A DNA stretch of 64,000 bases from Cyathus striatus (Eukaryota > Basidiomycota > Agaricomycetes > Agaricales > Nidulariaceae), in the NCBI GenBank assembly GCA_025738555.1, contig JAOVFP010000012.1:3038001-3102000 (forward strand), given 5' to 3'. Below, in pieces: positions 1 through 10,715 of this stretch. The notes under the pieces were generated by a model. That model did no database searches. It was not told where the DNA came from and saw only the letters and a list, made by a program, of their open reading frames with translations. Both the position numbers and the translations under genes were made by a program. How positions within the stretch are numbered: position 1 is the first letter of the stretch; every line of letters begins with the position of its first letter.

Positions 1-206
1 CAGTTACAATGCATTTCCAACCGGTGCCACAGCCACTTCCCACGACAACCCAGGATGGGTCACTTTCGCGATTTGCTCGGAAGACACCCCCCTGGGCGGG
101 AATCCCGCCGTCGTGGGATACAGGTGCACCTCGTTGACTGGTTGCTAAGAATGCCTCGTGCATCAGCTTCCCTAGAGACGTGAGAATCAGCTTCCTATCT
201 GGTAAC

Positions 207-258
207 CTACGGTAATTTACAGTATGCATACATTGCGATTTACTGTAACTTACCGTAG
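207..258. repeat. Imperfect hairpin, 18-bp arms
   Basis: Arms at 207-224 and 241-258 match as reverse complements at 17 of 18 positions around a 16-nt loop. The sequence is built from CTACGGTAA and TTACAGTA words. It sits just outside the left edge of segmental repeat copy A, so it may be a terminus of a small element. No partner copy was found in the window. The rest of 1-280 holds no gene that I can support. Confidence 0.5.
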
Positions 259-280
259 ATAATATATACATCTTACAGTA

Positions 281-3200
281 TTGCCTGGCACCGTCTCCAT
301 CCAACACGCACCTAGTAACGACTATTCGTTACATGGAACATTCCCAATCGCCACTACGACGCTATCTCCGCTCCGAGTGCATCGACGGGACTTTCGAATG
401 GGACGTAGGACTTCTCGACCGGGATGGACGTCTTGCGCGCGTGTGGTGGAAGTGTCGGATCTTTTGTTATGGTTGGAGTGGGTGGGGTATTTGGGCTGGA
501 GAGTCGAAGGAGACGTCTTGGATGATATCCGCGCGCCTGTACCATTTTTTCCGCGCATAGCCCGTGGTGGTGGCGTTAACCTCTCTCCTACACGTACTCG
601 ACTGGAGCTCTTCACCAACGTTATTAGCCATCTGCCGTACCCAACATCAGCGTTAACCACCATGCGACCCCTAACATGAAGCACTCGTAGGGTGCAGGAG
701 GCTATTTTCACCGCACGCGTACCCGGTATCCCCATAACCCCTGCACCGGGGGACAGACTTGTCATGACAAAGGATATAGTCTTGCGTATGGTGAAAGTGT
801 CGGATCTTTTGTAGAAGAAACCGATGTAGAGTGCTTCTGGGATCCTTCTTGGATGACAGACGTGCGCTCGTGCTACCATTCTACCATCCATCGAAGCTCT
901 TGAATACCGTTATCGACCACCTTGCGACCCCCGCCACGAAGGGCTTGTACAGAGAAGCAGACTGTTTTTACGCACTCATACCCGGTGTCCCTTCCGACTC
1001 CTGACCATCTCCGTTTCAGCCGCACTCATATCCAGTGTCGCTCCAGTCCCCATACCGTCTCCTTTCATACACCCCTCACGACGATTGCGCTTTCACATAC
1101 AGCGTTCAACAGTTCTGGCCTATGCCAATGCTGTCCCCGCTCCTCACTCCAACGCTACACTGACCACGAAGAGGACTGAACGGGCCGTGCTTGGCATTGT
1201 GCGTGGGATCATGGTGAAGAAACACATCGTTGTCGATGTGCACGGGCAGCTGTGTCTTGACTCCTCCCACAGAGCCTACCCATATTGCTCGTACATCCGC
1301 AACGCTCCACGATGATGCTACTCGGATCTGGAAAGCACCATATGAGAAGACTTTACCTCTAGCGTGCAAAGTGCATTGTACTTGAACACATGCGTGAGGA
1401 GGATGTAACGTAGACCCTATTGTTCGAGTGGCCTAAGAGGACGTGGAATCGAGTTGTGTTGTGTTGAGGTACTCACATACGTGCACGTCGTTCAGTCCTC
1501 TTCGCAAGTTACGGACAATGAGGTTGCAATATCCATGTTTGTGAGGGAGTAGAGAAGGAGAAGAAGGTGCTATCAGATACAACTAAAGTAGGTACTTTCT
1601 CCTCTGCTCTTCGTTTTTCTTCGCTGTTGATATATAGTCATTGAACATCTTTCCATTTTCACTTTCACTGCCTCATCATGTATCAATGCTATGCTCACTA
1701 ACTCTTCGTCTTTACACAGGATAACGTTCTTACGCATTCACATCGGAGATTGTAAAACTCACTGCACTGGGTGCGCTGAAGTTACATTACCTTGAACACA
1801 ACAGGTATGTTTCCTTCGCCTCTTTGTTGTACGCCCTACTTATGCCTACACTCGCCTCATAGTGCACAGTCGCTTGCATCTCAAGCTGCACCATCTCTAG
1901 GTCTACCTCACGCATTACAACCCCTCTTCCGAACCTGCCACGCAGAATATTATAACCGCCCAGCATGGACCCCACATACCACCCCATGGTCGATGCTGAA
2001 GCATGCACTATCTTCGTCGGACACACATAGCATCTCGTAATGACTGTTTCGTTACTTTGAACTTCCGCAATCACCTCTCCGACGCGATCTCCGTTCCAGG
2101 TGCCTCGACGAAACTTTCTGATTGGACGCAGGACTTCTTGAGACAGACTCATTTTGACGAGGATATAGTTATGCGTGCGTGTGGCGGTGGCGTATCTCTT
2201 GTTGCAGTTGGAGTGAAGGCAATTGAGGCTCGAGAGTCGAAGACGTCTTGGACGACAGACGCGCGCTTGTACGATTCTTTCCATGCTGAGCTCATGGTGA
2301 CAGCGTTGACGTTGCGCCTACACGGATTCAACCTCGCTAACAACCACTCGTAGCCCACGTCAACGTAACTACTTTGCGACCTCGATGTCCCCCCACCCGC
2401 CAACCCCTGTACCAGAGGACAGACTCATGACGAAGGATGTATCCTTGCGTGTGATAAGAGTGTCAGATCTCTTGTAGAACAAGACGATGTAGAGTCGTCC
2501 TGAGCTCGACCTTGGACGTCAGAGAGGGCTTGTATCATACTTTTCAAATTCTTTCTGCGCATAGCCCATGGTGGCGGCATTATCGTCACGCCCACAGATG
2601 TTCAACTAGAGCTCTTCACCACCATCATCAACCGTTCGTCATAGCTAACATCAACGTCAACCACCTTGCGACCTCCACCATGAAGAACTCGTACGGAGCA
2701 GAGCAATAGGCCATGTTCACCACAATCGTACCCGGTATCCCGCTTCTGACACCTAGAGTCTCGGTTTCGGCCGCATGTGTATCAAGTGTCCCCCAGCCCC
2801 CGTACCGTCTCCGTTCATATGTTGCTTACAAAGCCTACGCTTTCACGTAGAGCGCCCCACAGTCCAGACTTGGTCCAGACCTTTGTTAATGCTGTCTCAA
2901 CTCCTCATTGAACGCTCTACGATGATTGAACACTCCAACACTACAGTGACCACGAAGAGGACAGGGTTCGCATCCACTGATTGCTATGAGGCTAGCGCTG
3001 AGAAAGGAAACCCGGATGATGTATTACCTACGTTGTTGTCTTGTTGAAGGATTGGCGGTACGAAACGCAGTCTTGCAGGATTCCACGAATGACGCGCATG
3101 TTAGTCGCGTTACCAGACAGACCAGTCATCATGCACCAACTGCCATCATCCCGCTACATTCCCTCCTACCTTAGACGCATATAACGCCACCATGGCCCTC

Positions 3201-3660
3201 GTGCTGATCAATGAATGGGATACCTCTGACAGGGAATGATATCTTAATCCCCTTCCACGAGGAAGTTTCACGAGTTTTTCTGGTGTACGTGGTGTTTTGA
3301 AGAGGAGGGAGGGCGTAGAAGGACTACGAGCAGGGATTGGAACGAGAGGAGTAGTCGAGATTATACTGCTTGGCGCGTCCGTCCAACAGTAAGGATGTAA
3401 GGCAGAAAGCAACGTATATCAGAGGTTTCAACCTCGCAATGAAAGACAGATCTTTGAGACGAAGTTCTGGAGGGATTTTCAGTGAGCATAACTTGGGAAA
3501 GAGCAGAGATAATGAACGAGACGACAGCTTAGAGCGGGGCGGGTGGCTTGAGCACTGCAGAACTGCAAGGTGAAACTTGCACCCTCAGGTAGTCGCTGAC
3601 AGCAATTGATCAAGATGATAGCTATGACTCCTACCTGGCTACTCTTGGAACCCAATGACA
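281..3660 (+). repeat. Segmental repeat copy A, tail part (two degenerate ~1.8 kb units)
   Basis: This stretch recurs as a reverse complement at about 29.2-33.2 kb and in the same orientation at 43.6-45.7 kb. It is made of at least two related units. The body at about 330-1370 resembles the body at about 2050-3100, sharing the CACGTACTCGACTGGAGCTC-type words, the 'ccaccttgcgacc' word and the 'accacgaagaggac' word. A linking head at about 1600-2050 is also seen in copies B and C. Short ORFs are open on both strands but none keeps a frame over a unit, and I recognise no domain. The stretch at 1106-1369 (minus) is open in copies A and B, with the shared words SSWSVADVRA and PVHIDNDVFLH, so a real but decayed gene may underlie the repeat. 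Its function is unknown. Confidence 0.7.
3221..3362 (+). pseudogene. Short kinesin motor-domain fragment
   Basis: This 140-bp piece matches, at nucleotide level, the part of the kinesin copies that encodes the loop before switch I (family words EEVVTSLAG, VLKRGEGNRRTAS and DWNERSSRS). It shares 'cagggaatgat', 'gttttgaagaggag' and 'attggaacgagaggagtagtcg' with 50326-50455 in copy D. It lies on the opposite strand to the large kinesin pseudogene next door, so it comes from an earlier, separate event. The same fragment travels with the segmental repeat at about 29.8-29.9 kb and 53.0-53.1 kb. It is far too short to be functional. Confidence 0.65.
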
Positions 3661-3886
3661 TAGAGTAGTGATGTATTAATACATGAGGTCCTAAATATCA
3701 GCTACTGCATACAATATACTTTACTTCAACTTTTCTTAGTGAGCAAGACCAACAATAACCACTGAATATAACAAAGTATTCCGAACAAAGAACAGACAGC
3801 AAATCGAAAAAACAACAAAAAACAAAACTTGAGATGGACGTCCAGTTCCCTAATAATAAGTATCCAAATTCCCACCCAGTGCTTTA

Positions 3887-6800
3887 TCACCACGCAGCAG
3901 GAGCAATATTTTCCTTATCACCCAGCACCTCCCTCACAGGACTCTGCGGAGTCGCAGGCCCAATATCCAGCCTCTTAACACCAAACATAGGCGGTGAGGG
4001 CAAAATAGCATTCTCCACCTCCAAGATAGAATTGAAGCTCGTCTCTCCATCAAGCCATTCCGGCTCATGGTCCAGCAGACTGGGCTGGGCAGGGAACGAT
4101 GAAAGCCCGAACCGGACGGGGGAGCTTTCCATCGGTACAGAAGCACTCGGAGGCACGGGAGAGGATGTAGCAGTGATATCGTGTCCTTCCTCTTCCAGCA
4201 CTTTGCTCGTGCTCGCAGTGGTGGGCCCAAAAATAGAGGCCGAGGACAGGGAGAGACGCTGTCTCGTTTGCTGTCTCTCAGAGAAAGCAATAGCCTCTCC
4301 TCCAGGGATTGGCCTCGGCGGCTGAAGCTTGGATACGGGAGCAGCACCAAGCCCCAGTCCTAATGCATCAAGCTTGCTAACGAAGGCAGCGATCACACAA
4401 TGCTCCTCCTCTAGCTGCTTCCTCGCCTATATCCAAACCAATTAGCAATGCCCAACACCGAGAAGCAAATGACAAACCTTCTTCTTCTCCAACTGCTTAA
4501 CAACCTCCTCTGCCTATCGCTCCATCTCTTCCCTCTTCCTGGCCTCCTCATCAAACTTCTCCTTCCACTCCCGCTCAACATCCTCCTTGACCTTCCGCAA
4601 CGGCTCGCCCAGGTTCCCTTCGTACCCCCTAACGACAATCTTGAGTTCCAGGATAGTCCCGCCCTGCTCAGCGATAAGCTTATCTTTCTCGTTCTCGGAG
4701 GTAGTAGGTGGAAGTGGTGGACGGGCAATCAGCGCAGCTTCAAGCGACAGAAGCTGGTTGGCCTAAGACTCCATCTACATGCGGGCAGCGATGAGCTCTT
4801 GTTGAAGCTATCCTGATAATAAAAAAGTGCACAACACGACCAAGGGAAAGACAAACCTGATACGGGGACATATCAAAGTCGACCTTAGTCGGACTAACAG
4901 GTCTCGAATCGTCACTCTTAGCATTATCCGTCGTCTGGCTCGTCAAGATGAGCTTTGTGAGCTGCTTAATGCGCGCATCCAAATCGCCTATCGCCTTTGT
5001 TTCATCAATTTGCTTCGACACCTCCGTCAGCGCAGGTGGTAATGTGGAAAAAGAAATGTACGTACCTCATGAGCCGACAACCGACGATTACGAACAGGAG
5101 CATCAGCTTCACGCTCCGCAAGCCCACGTTTGAGATCCTCAACCCCATTCCTATACCGCTGGATGAGCGCATCTGTATCGACGATCTCTTTCTTCTGAGC
5201 ATTGAGCTACGGAGTAAAGTTAGAAACCGTTTCCCAGGAGACGAAAATGAATAAAACGTACATGAACACCCTCGCCCTCTTAGCGAACAACAGTGTGCTC
5301 GTGCTCTCGGTGACGGCTGAAGGGTCAGGATTGATAGTACAGATCACACTTACATGTGCGTTACCGGACAAGGAAGGTTGTAGAATGCGCGTAAGCTTCG
5401 AATTGCGGTAGGGTACATGATCCCTGTATAATCTATCAGCAAGCACACCAATAGTCAGTGACGCAGAACGTACGTCTTTCACCGAGCAGCATTCTCCGCC
5501 AAAGTCCCAATAACAGTCCCTAGCGTCAACAAACTACACACCGTCAGCATCCTACAACCAACCACAAAACAAACAACGAACCTGGTATTAATATACTTCC
5601 CTTCCCTCGTCCGTTCCTTATCGGACGTAGCCTTCTCCGACCCAGCAAGATCGATCAGACTTTAACAACTAGCCCTCATTAGCATCTACTCTACATCATA
5701 AAGCAGAAAACAAACCAAAACGGACGTCCTCACACTCCCCCACCTCTAGCCTGCAACCTAGCCCCACCAAGCCCCGGCGCCTACCGTCCTCCTAACCCAG
5801 GCGTATAACTCCCACTAGGCGGCATAGGCGTAACAGGCCTCTCCTCCTCCCCCTCTCCCGACTCTCAATAACAACCCGAAAAACACCATGACTCCGACTA
5901 CCCTCTCATTCCAATCCGTACACGCAGTTCTCCTATTCCCTTCGCCCCTCTTCAAAACACCATTCACACCAGCCAAGCTTGTAACAACCTCCTCGCGGAG
6001 GGATACTAAGGTGATATCGTTTCCTGTCCCTTGGATCTGTACAGGGTTCGCTGAGGCCAACGAGAGGAGAGCAAGGAGATCGATGATGGTTTCGTTGCAG
6101 ATTTCTAGCTACGAGCAGCGGAGGTATTCCCTCTCTGGCGTATTGCGGATATACGAGACGATGTCTCGTGTAGGGCGGGGTACGATACCTGGCTCGGTTT
6201 CGTCTCCTGTGCGCGTGTACGTCTTTCCTGAGACGGTTTGTCCGTACGCGAAGACGACTGCGAGGTACCCCTCCATTGCAACGCGTACGTGTTTACGCGC
6301 GGAGGTGATGCATATAGGCTTGTTCTCTGACCAGGTGAGGATGGAACCGAAGGTGAATACGGGTGCGGGGGTGGTGGGTTTGTGATACGCAGGCAAGAGG
6401 GAGATATCATTCGTACTAGGGGACTATGCGCTAAGGTTGTTCGAAGGGCGCATACTATATCGTCCAGCCGTTAGCAAAGGCAGTAAAGGAGAGAGGAAAA
6501 AAAGAACCCAACGGAAACCATAACCCTATCATCAGCCTTATCCACCTCAACAGGATGATCCTCAGCATCAAACGACACATCCCCAGGCCCAACAGTCTGG
6601 TAATGCACCAACACCTGCTCAGGATTGACATTACTCACATCCATCTCGCTAGTCGCAGGCAGAAAGCTCGGACTCTCCACCCCTTTCCTCGGGGACAAAG
6701 ATGTCCTATGTCGACTCGTGCTCCCTCCCTTCGTTGGCGTACCCGGGACAGGAGGGAGACTTTTGGACGTGGATAAGTTGAATTTGATGGTCTTGCGCGA

Positions 6801-6935
6801 ATCGACAGATAGGGGGGCTCCGTACTTCCCGTGCGCGGCGCTGAGGCTACTCCCGTTGCCGGCGCGGGAGAGGCGATTGGAGAGGTCGCTGGCGCTGGAG
6901 ATGCTTGAAATAGAGCCGGAGTGCTTGGGCGTGAT
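3887..6935 (-). pseudogene. Kinesin-7-like motor protein pseudogene, copy A
   Basis: Reading from 6935 down to 3887 gives a kinesin with an N-terminal motor, coiled coil and a conserved tail. The N-terminal segment includes EMDVSNVNPEQVLVHYQT near 6650. The motor has a P-loop region with GQTVSGKTYT near 6220 (family form GQTASGKT) and the words HVPYRNSKLTRILQPSLSGN and NPDPSAVTESTSTLLFAKRA near 5270-5400. The coil carries IKQLTKLILTSQTTDNAKSD near 4930. The tail ends with SPVREVLGDKENIAPAAW at 3887. In living cells such proteins are microtubule plus-end motors. Here the frame is broken many times: a TAG falls just after EYLRCS near 6110, and the coil is scattered over several frames even allowing for introns. 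The parent gene evidently had several ~50-60 nt introns, still visible as frame changes at conserved places. The first exon seen in copies B and D is missing. Confidence 0.85.
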
Positions 6936-6989
6936 GTACGATGTACGTTTAACGTTTTAACGTTTAAGTTCAACTGGCATCTTTCTCTG

Positions 6990-7779
6990 AGCGGACTGGG
7001 TTAGAGTGCGGTATGGGGTTTGGAAAGTTGTGAGTCAGGTTCGAAGTGGTGCAATGGAAGGTGGTATTTGGTAGGAGAGGAGAGCTCGAGATGGGAGATG
7101 GAGAGGCGTGAGAACATGACTGTAAGCACTCCGCAGAAGGTGATGTCGATGGAACCAGACGATGAGCCTGGAACTTCAAATATTCAAATCTCACTTGAAG
7201 TAGTGATGAGAAGTTGAAACCGGAAGCGGATGCGTTTCCGACTTTCCATTTGTTTGGTTCTGGTTGTGATGGTAAACAATTGACTAAGTAAGCAAATAAG
7301 ATAAGAAACCATCCAGCTTGGGCCGGGGCCTTGGCTAAGTTGGCTTCGAAAATCGATTTGCTTCGTCTACCGACATAAGTCGCAGTAGGTCAGGGTATAA
7401 ACAGGATGGGAAACTTGGATTCTGAATTCTGACGATTATGGTAATCAAAGCGCGTTGGCACCTTTGAACAACCATTGAATGCAATTTAAATGACTTCAAT
7501 CCGCCAGTGTCGGACCCCCTTCAAGTTTACGTATTGAGCCTTTCTGCATCATCATAGCATCAAATTGGCCAGTCTAGCTTGGAGGGAACCGAGAGAGAGA
7601 CGAAGGTCTTCGACTCCAGCTGGGAGGTGGCACGTGACCTTTTTCCTCAGTACCACCACACAGCGGAAATCCCAGCAAGGCCTACTCGCGCAGAGGCTTC
7701 GTCAAATTTCTCCAAATTAATACATTAGAGATCCAAATCAAACAACTAGTGCTTAGGGTGGTATATACACTGACAGGAA
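6990..7779. other. Gene-free stretch before the YR retrotransposon
   Basis: No coding signal that I can support. Homology to the other kinesin copies stops at about 6930, so this DNA is single-copy in the window. It must contain the left terminus and promoter of the retrotransposon whose first ORF starts at 7780. I could not recognise terminal repeats matching sequence downstream of 12612, so the boundary is unresolved. Confidence 0.5.
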
Positions 7780-8691
7780 ATGGCTAGGATCACGAGAGAC
7801 CCATCAAATGACACATGTCCAGACTACCGAGACAACGCATTCCGGGTGGTGCGGGATGCCCTCATGGCAGGACCAGGCCAGCAAGGAGGAACAGAAGATG
7901 AGGTAGTACAGAGACTGGAGGAGATGTGGCGAGAGGCCCAGCAGAACAGGATTGAGGCTTGGGAAGCACAGGTACATGAAGACGAGATGGAACGAAGGAG
8001 GGTAGAAGAGCAACAACGGCTAGGTGAGGCACGACAGCAACAGCAGGAAGGGGCCAGACAGCAAAGACAAGACCATAGCGAGGGAGAACATGAAGAGGCA
8101 GAGGGCCTGCAGCCAAGGAAAGCGAAGCCAATGGTTTTTAACGCAGGGCGAGGGATAGCCACAGTACCAGCCCATAGACCTGCACAATATGCAGTCAACA
8201 AAATACGGGCACAAGTGTATGTGGAGATGGACTACTTCACGAGACGGGGATGTATGTGCACCTCAGAAGGCTCAATTTCAAGTACAACAGACACACTGGG
8301 AATAACCAACGAGAATGGTCAAATTGCACTTAAAGCAATAGCGACAGTAAACCCATTGAAGAACATAAGGCAAGATAATCAACTGACATGGGGAGAAGTA
8401 AGTCAAGCTCGACATACATTGTTGCGAACAATGGAAGGTATGGGCACGACAGTATGGCCCAAGGAAGTAATGGAATCCTTTGCGGACTTCTTCACAGGGT
8501 TAGACGAACACCCAATAAGGGAAGAGGAGTACGGAGATGAAGCAGTGGTGGAGTACCAAGCACGGGCCAGAAAAGAGTGGCATGAGTTGCAATTGAGAAG
8601 AGAGGGCATGAATTTAGTGCTTATCAATAACCTATTGTTGAAGAAGGGAGCAGAGTGTATTCGTGAGGTCAGGAATTATCTATTTGAATAG
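7780..8691 (+). CDS. Gag-like protein of the YR retrotransposon, N-terminal part
   Basis: The ORF encodes 303 aa and starts at a true ATG. It opens with a glutamine- and glutamate-rich coiled-coil region (about residues 35-115, with QQQQEGARQQRQDH). A conserved globular part follows (about 120-300), with VYVEMDYFTRRGC, NQLTWGEVSQARHTL, FADFFTGLDEHP and EYQARARKEWHELQLRREGMN. This pattern of an aromatic 'YFT' motif, 'LTW' and 'YQARxRxxWH' is, from memory, what basidiomycete DIRS/Ngaro Gag proteins show. The likely role is packaging of element RNA. The ORF ends at a TAG. The Gag sequence appears to resume in another frame at 8864, so this may be a truncated protein or an exon. An intron joining the two was not convincing. 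Confidence 0.7.
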   Translation: MARITRDPSNDTCPDYRDNAFRVVRDALMAGPGQQGGTEDEVVQRLEEMWREAQQNRIEAWEAQVHEDEMERRRVEEQQRLGEARQQQQEGARQQRQDHSEGEHEEAEGLQPRKAKPMVFNAGRGIATVPAHRPAQYAVNKIRAQVYVEMDYFTRRGCMCTSEGSISSTTDTLGITNENGQIALKAIATVNPLKNIRQDNQLTWGEVSQARHTLLRTMEGMGTTVWPKEVMESFADFFTGLDEHPIREEEYGDEAVVEYQARARKEWHELQLRREGMNLVLINNLLLKKGAECIREVRNYLFE

Positions 8692-8789
8692 CAGGATATT
8701 ACTGATGGGCGTTCTCTACCATTTTAAAATCATACACCCACCAAAATCCGAAAATATGGCCAAAAACATAATGTGGACATGGTATTATA

Positions 8790-8854
8790 CCAATGCGGAT
8801 ATGGCGTAATGCCAATGCAGATATGGCTTAATGCCAATGCGGTATGGCATTATG
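8790..8854 (+). repeat. 22-bp tandem repeat, three copies, inside the Gag region
   Basis: Units lie at 8790-8811, 8812-8833 and 8834-8854 (the last is 21 bp). Each starts CCAATGC and carries ATATGGC or GTATGGC followed by a TAATG or TTATG end. The flanking words 'ggtattatac' and 'aacaatatgg' look like eroded extra units. The tract lies between the two halves of Gag and contains no sensible Gag sequence. It is either an expanded intron-like spacer or damage to the ORF. Confidence 0.8.
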
Positions 8855-8863
8855 CTGGAATAA

Positions 8864-9409
8864 CAATATGGTGTCGCAATTGGGGAATGGGCACTCCAAC
8901 CACATCACATTGAATGGCGAAAACAGATAGACAACATAGCTACAAGGGCAGCGCAAATGCTGCTAGAAACCCCAAGAAAACGAAGGGGAAGAGATAGGTC
9001 AAGATCAGCATCACCAAAAAGGAGAAGGGTGGCCTCAGGACATAAGCAGCAGAGAAGAAGGAGCCCATCACAATCCCCAAGCAGAGAGGGGTGGAAGAAT
9101 GACCGAAAGTTTTTTCAGCAGGGCGCAGTGGGCAGAGATGGCAGCTCCGTATGCGCCGTATGTTTGGGGCGCCACAAGCACGATTACGGAAAGTGCGACG
9201 AGAGGAAGACATGGGATGGAAACAACAGAACATGGGCAGTGCGAGGCGAAGACAGAAAGATTACAAAGCCCAATGGAGAGGGGCTATGTTTTCAATGGCA
9301 GCTGCCTGGAGGGTGTCAGAGCACGACACACCCAAGAAAACACCATTGCTCAGGGTGCGGAAACACAGATCATGGTGCTCAGAATTGTTCTCGAAGAGAG
9401 AAGGCATAA
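8864..9409 (+). CDS. Gag C-terminal part with Cys/His zinc-binding segment
   Basis: The frame is open from 8864, with no ATG until 8957. It reads EWALQPHHIEWRKQID, then a very basic RS-rich stretch (PRKRRGRDRSRSASPKRRR), then two Cys/His clusters: CAVCLGRHKHDYGKC, and a second running from CFQWQLPGGC to CSGCGNTDHGAQNC. The basic region and zinc clusters suggest nucleic-acid binding by the C-terminal half of Gag. The frame differs from the upstream Gag ORF and from the RT that follows. RT would be reached by a +1 change around 9384-9409. Whether splicing, frameshifting or mutation explains this cannot be told from one copy. Confidence 0.6.
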   Translation, partial: QYGVAIGEWALQPHHIEWRKQIDNIATRAAQMLLETPRKRRGRDRSRSASPKRRRVASGHKQQRRRSPSQSPSREGWKNDRKFFQQGAVGRDGSSVCAVCLGRHKHDYGKCDERKTWDGNNRTWAVRGEDRKITKPNGEGLCFQWQLPGGCQSTTHPRKHHCSGCGNTDHGAQNCSRREKA

Positions 9410-10715
9410 ACCACTCACACCATACAACAGCAGAGAGTGGGAGAAAGAGCTGGGCAAGTACGGACTGGAGAGGAAGTACAAACAGGTACTCGAAGGCTTG
9501 CAGCAGGGATTCTACTTGGGAATCCCAACCATTACTGAGACTTATGCACCACCAAACCATCACTCCATCAGTCAATATGAGGGCGCATACCGCACAATTG
9601 TGGAGAAGGAATTTAAGAGTCAACGATACTTGGGACCTATATTGCGGCGACAGGTGGAAGAGCTCATCGGTCCATTCCAATCATCTCCACTGTCCCTCAT
9701 ACCGAAAGACGAGAAGGCGGGAAAATATAGAGCAGTCCACAATTTCTCCCACCCACGCAAACCAAGCAAAGGAGTGGCATCCATCAATAGCCACATTAAT
9801 GCCAAGGAATTCCCATGCACCTGGGGAACATTCTCGACAATATGCCAACTTGTGGCAGGACTACCAGAGGGGTCTCAAGCATCAATTAGAGATGTGGCGG
9901 AAGCATACAGGACAATACCTGCACACCCCAACCAGTGGCCAGGCCTCGTGGTCAGACTCAGGGAGGAGGACAGTTTCGCTATCAACACCAGTGACAATTT
10001 CGGAATGTCTTCGGCAGGGGGAGCCTTTGGAGGACTGGCAGATGCAGCATTGGAAATCATCAGGCACAAGGGAATGGGACCAGTGTCGAAATGGGTGGAT
10101 GACCACTTCTTCGTGCGGATATTACGAAGATATCGAGAGGAATACAACAGACAAAGAGAACAGTGGAGGGCAGAAATTACAAAAAACAGAGGGGGTATAC
10201 AGGAACGATGCCGTATATGGTATAGAGGAAAGGAGAAACCAGACAGAAAGGCAGAAGAGTATGATGAAGATATGTCAGCAACACTCAGAGACTTGGCACA
10301 CGAAAAAAGGGGAGCCAGCGAGGCAGAGGAACCCTATTGCTATAACGACGATGATATTGATGATTTATCAGACAGGCTGGGAATTGTTTGGGAAAAATCA
10401 AAGACAGTACGGTTTCAGGGGGTTGTCCCATTCCTGGGGTTCAGCTGGAACCTGGGGGACAAGACAGTATCTCTACTGGATAGCAAACGAGAGAAGTACC
10501 TGCAAGCAGTCAAAGAGTGGAAAGGGCAGAGACAACACAGCCTCGAGCAGGTGCAAAAACTATATGGAAAGTTATTGCATACAACATTGGTCATACCAAA
10601 GGGACGAGCGTACCTTACCAAACTGGAAGCCATGTTGGGAACATTCAACAATCGTCCATTCACTCCACACCATCCACCAAAGCACACAGAAAACGACATC
10701 TTATGGTGGGAGTGA
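9384..10715 (+). CDS. Reverse transcriptase of the YR retrotransposon
   Basis: The frame is open from 9099, but protein-like sequence starts near 9384 (KPLTPYNSREWEKEL), after the zinc segment in the overlapping frame. RT landmarks follow in order: SPLSLIPKDEKAGKYRAVHNFSHP (fingers, near 9690-9760), IRDVAEAYRTIPAHPNQWPG (motif A with the catalytic Asp, near 9885), FGMSSAGGAFGGLADAALEI (motif B, near 10000), KWVDDHFFV (motif C, the W-V-D-D form of YxDD, near 10090), then FLGFSWNLGDKTVSL and the thumb. It copies element RNA into DNA. The ORF ends with DILWWE and a TGA at 10713-10715. RNase H continues in the same frame, so a single stop splits one polyprotein. Confidence 0.85.
   Translation: MVLEERRHKPLTPYNSREWEKELGKYGLERKYKQVLEGLQQGFYLGIPTITETYAPPNHHSISQYEGAYRTIVEKEFKSQRYLGPILRRQVEELIGPFQSSPLSLIPKDEKAGKYRAVHNFSHPRKPSKGVASINSHINAKEFPCTWGTFSTICQLVAGLPEGSQASIRDVAEAYRTIPAHPNQWPGLVVRLREEDSFAINTSDNFGMSSAGGAFGGLADAALEIIRHKGMGPVSKWVDDHFFVRILRRYREEYNRQREQWRAEITKNRGGIQERCRIWYRGKEKPDRKAEEYDEDMSATLRDLAHEKRGASEAEEPYCYNDDDIDDLSDRLGIVWEKSKTVRFQGVVPFLGFSWNLGDKTVSLLDSKREKYLQAVKEWKGQRQHSLEQVQKLYGKLLHTTLVIPKGRAYLTKLEAMLGTFNNRPFTPHHPPKHTENDILWWE

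Noticed and set aside
3479..3661. 60-65 aa ORF conserved in copies A and D (contains VAIILINCCQRL)
   Set aside because: It is conserved only because the DNA is duplicated. No start context or family, and copy B breaks the frame.
9099..9383. N-terminal 95 codons of the RT frame as part of the RT protein
   Set aside because: The zinc-binding segment of Gag is clearly in the other frame over this stretch.
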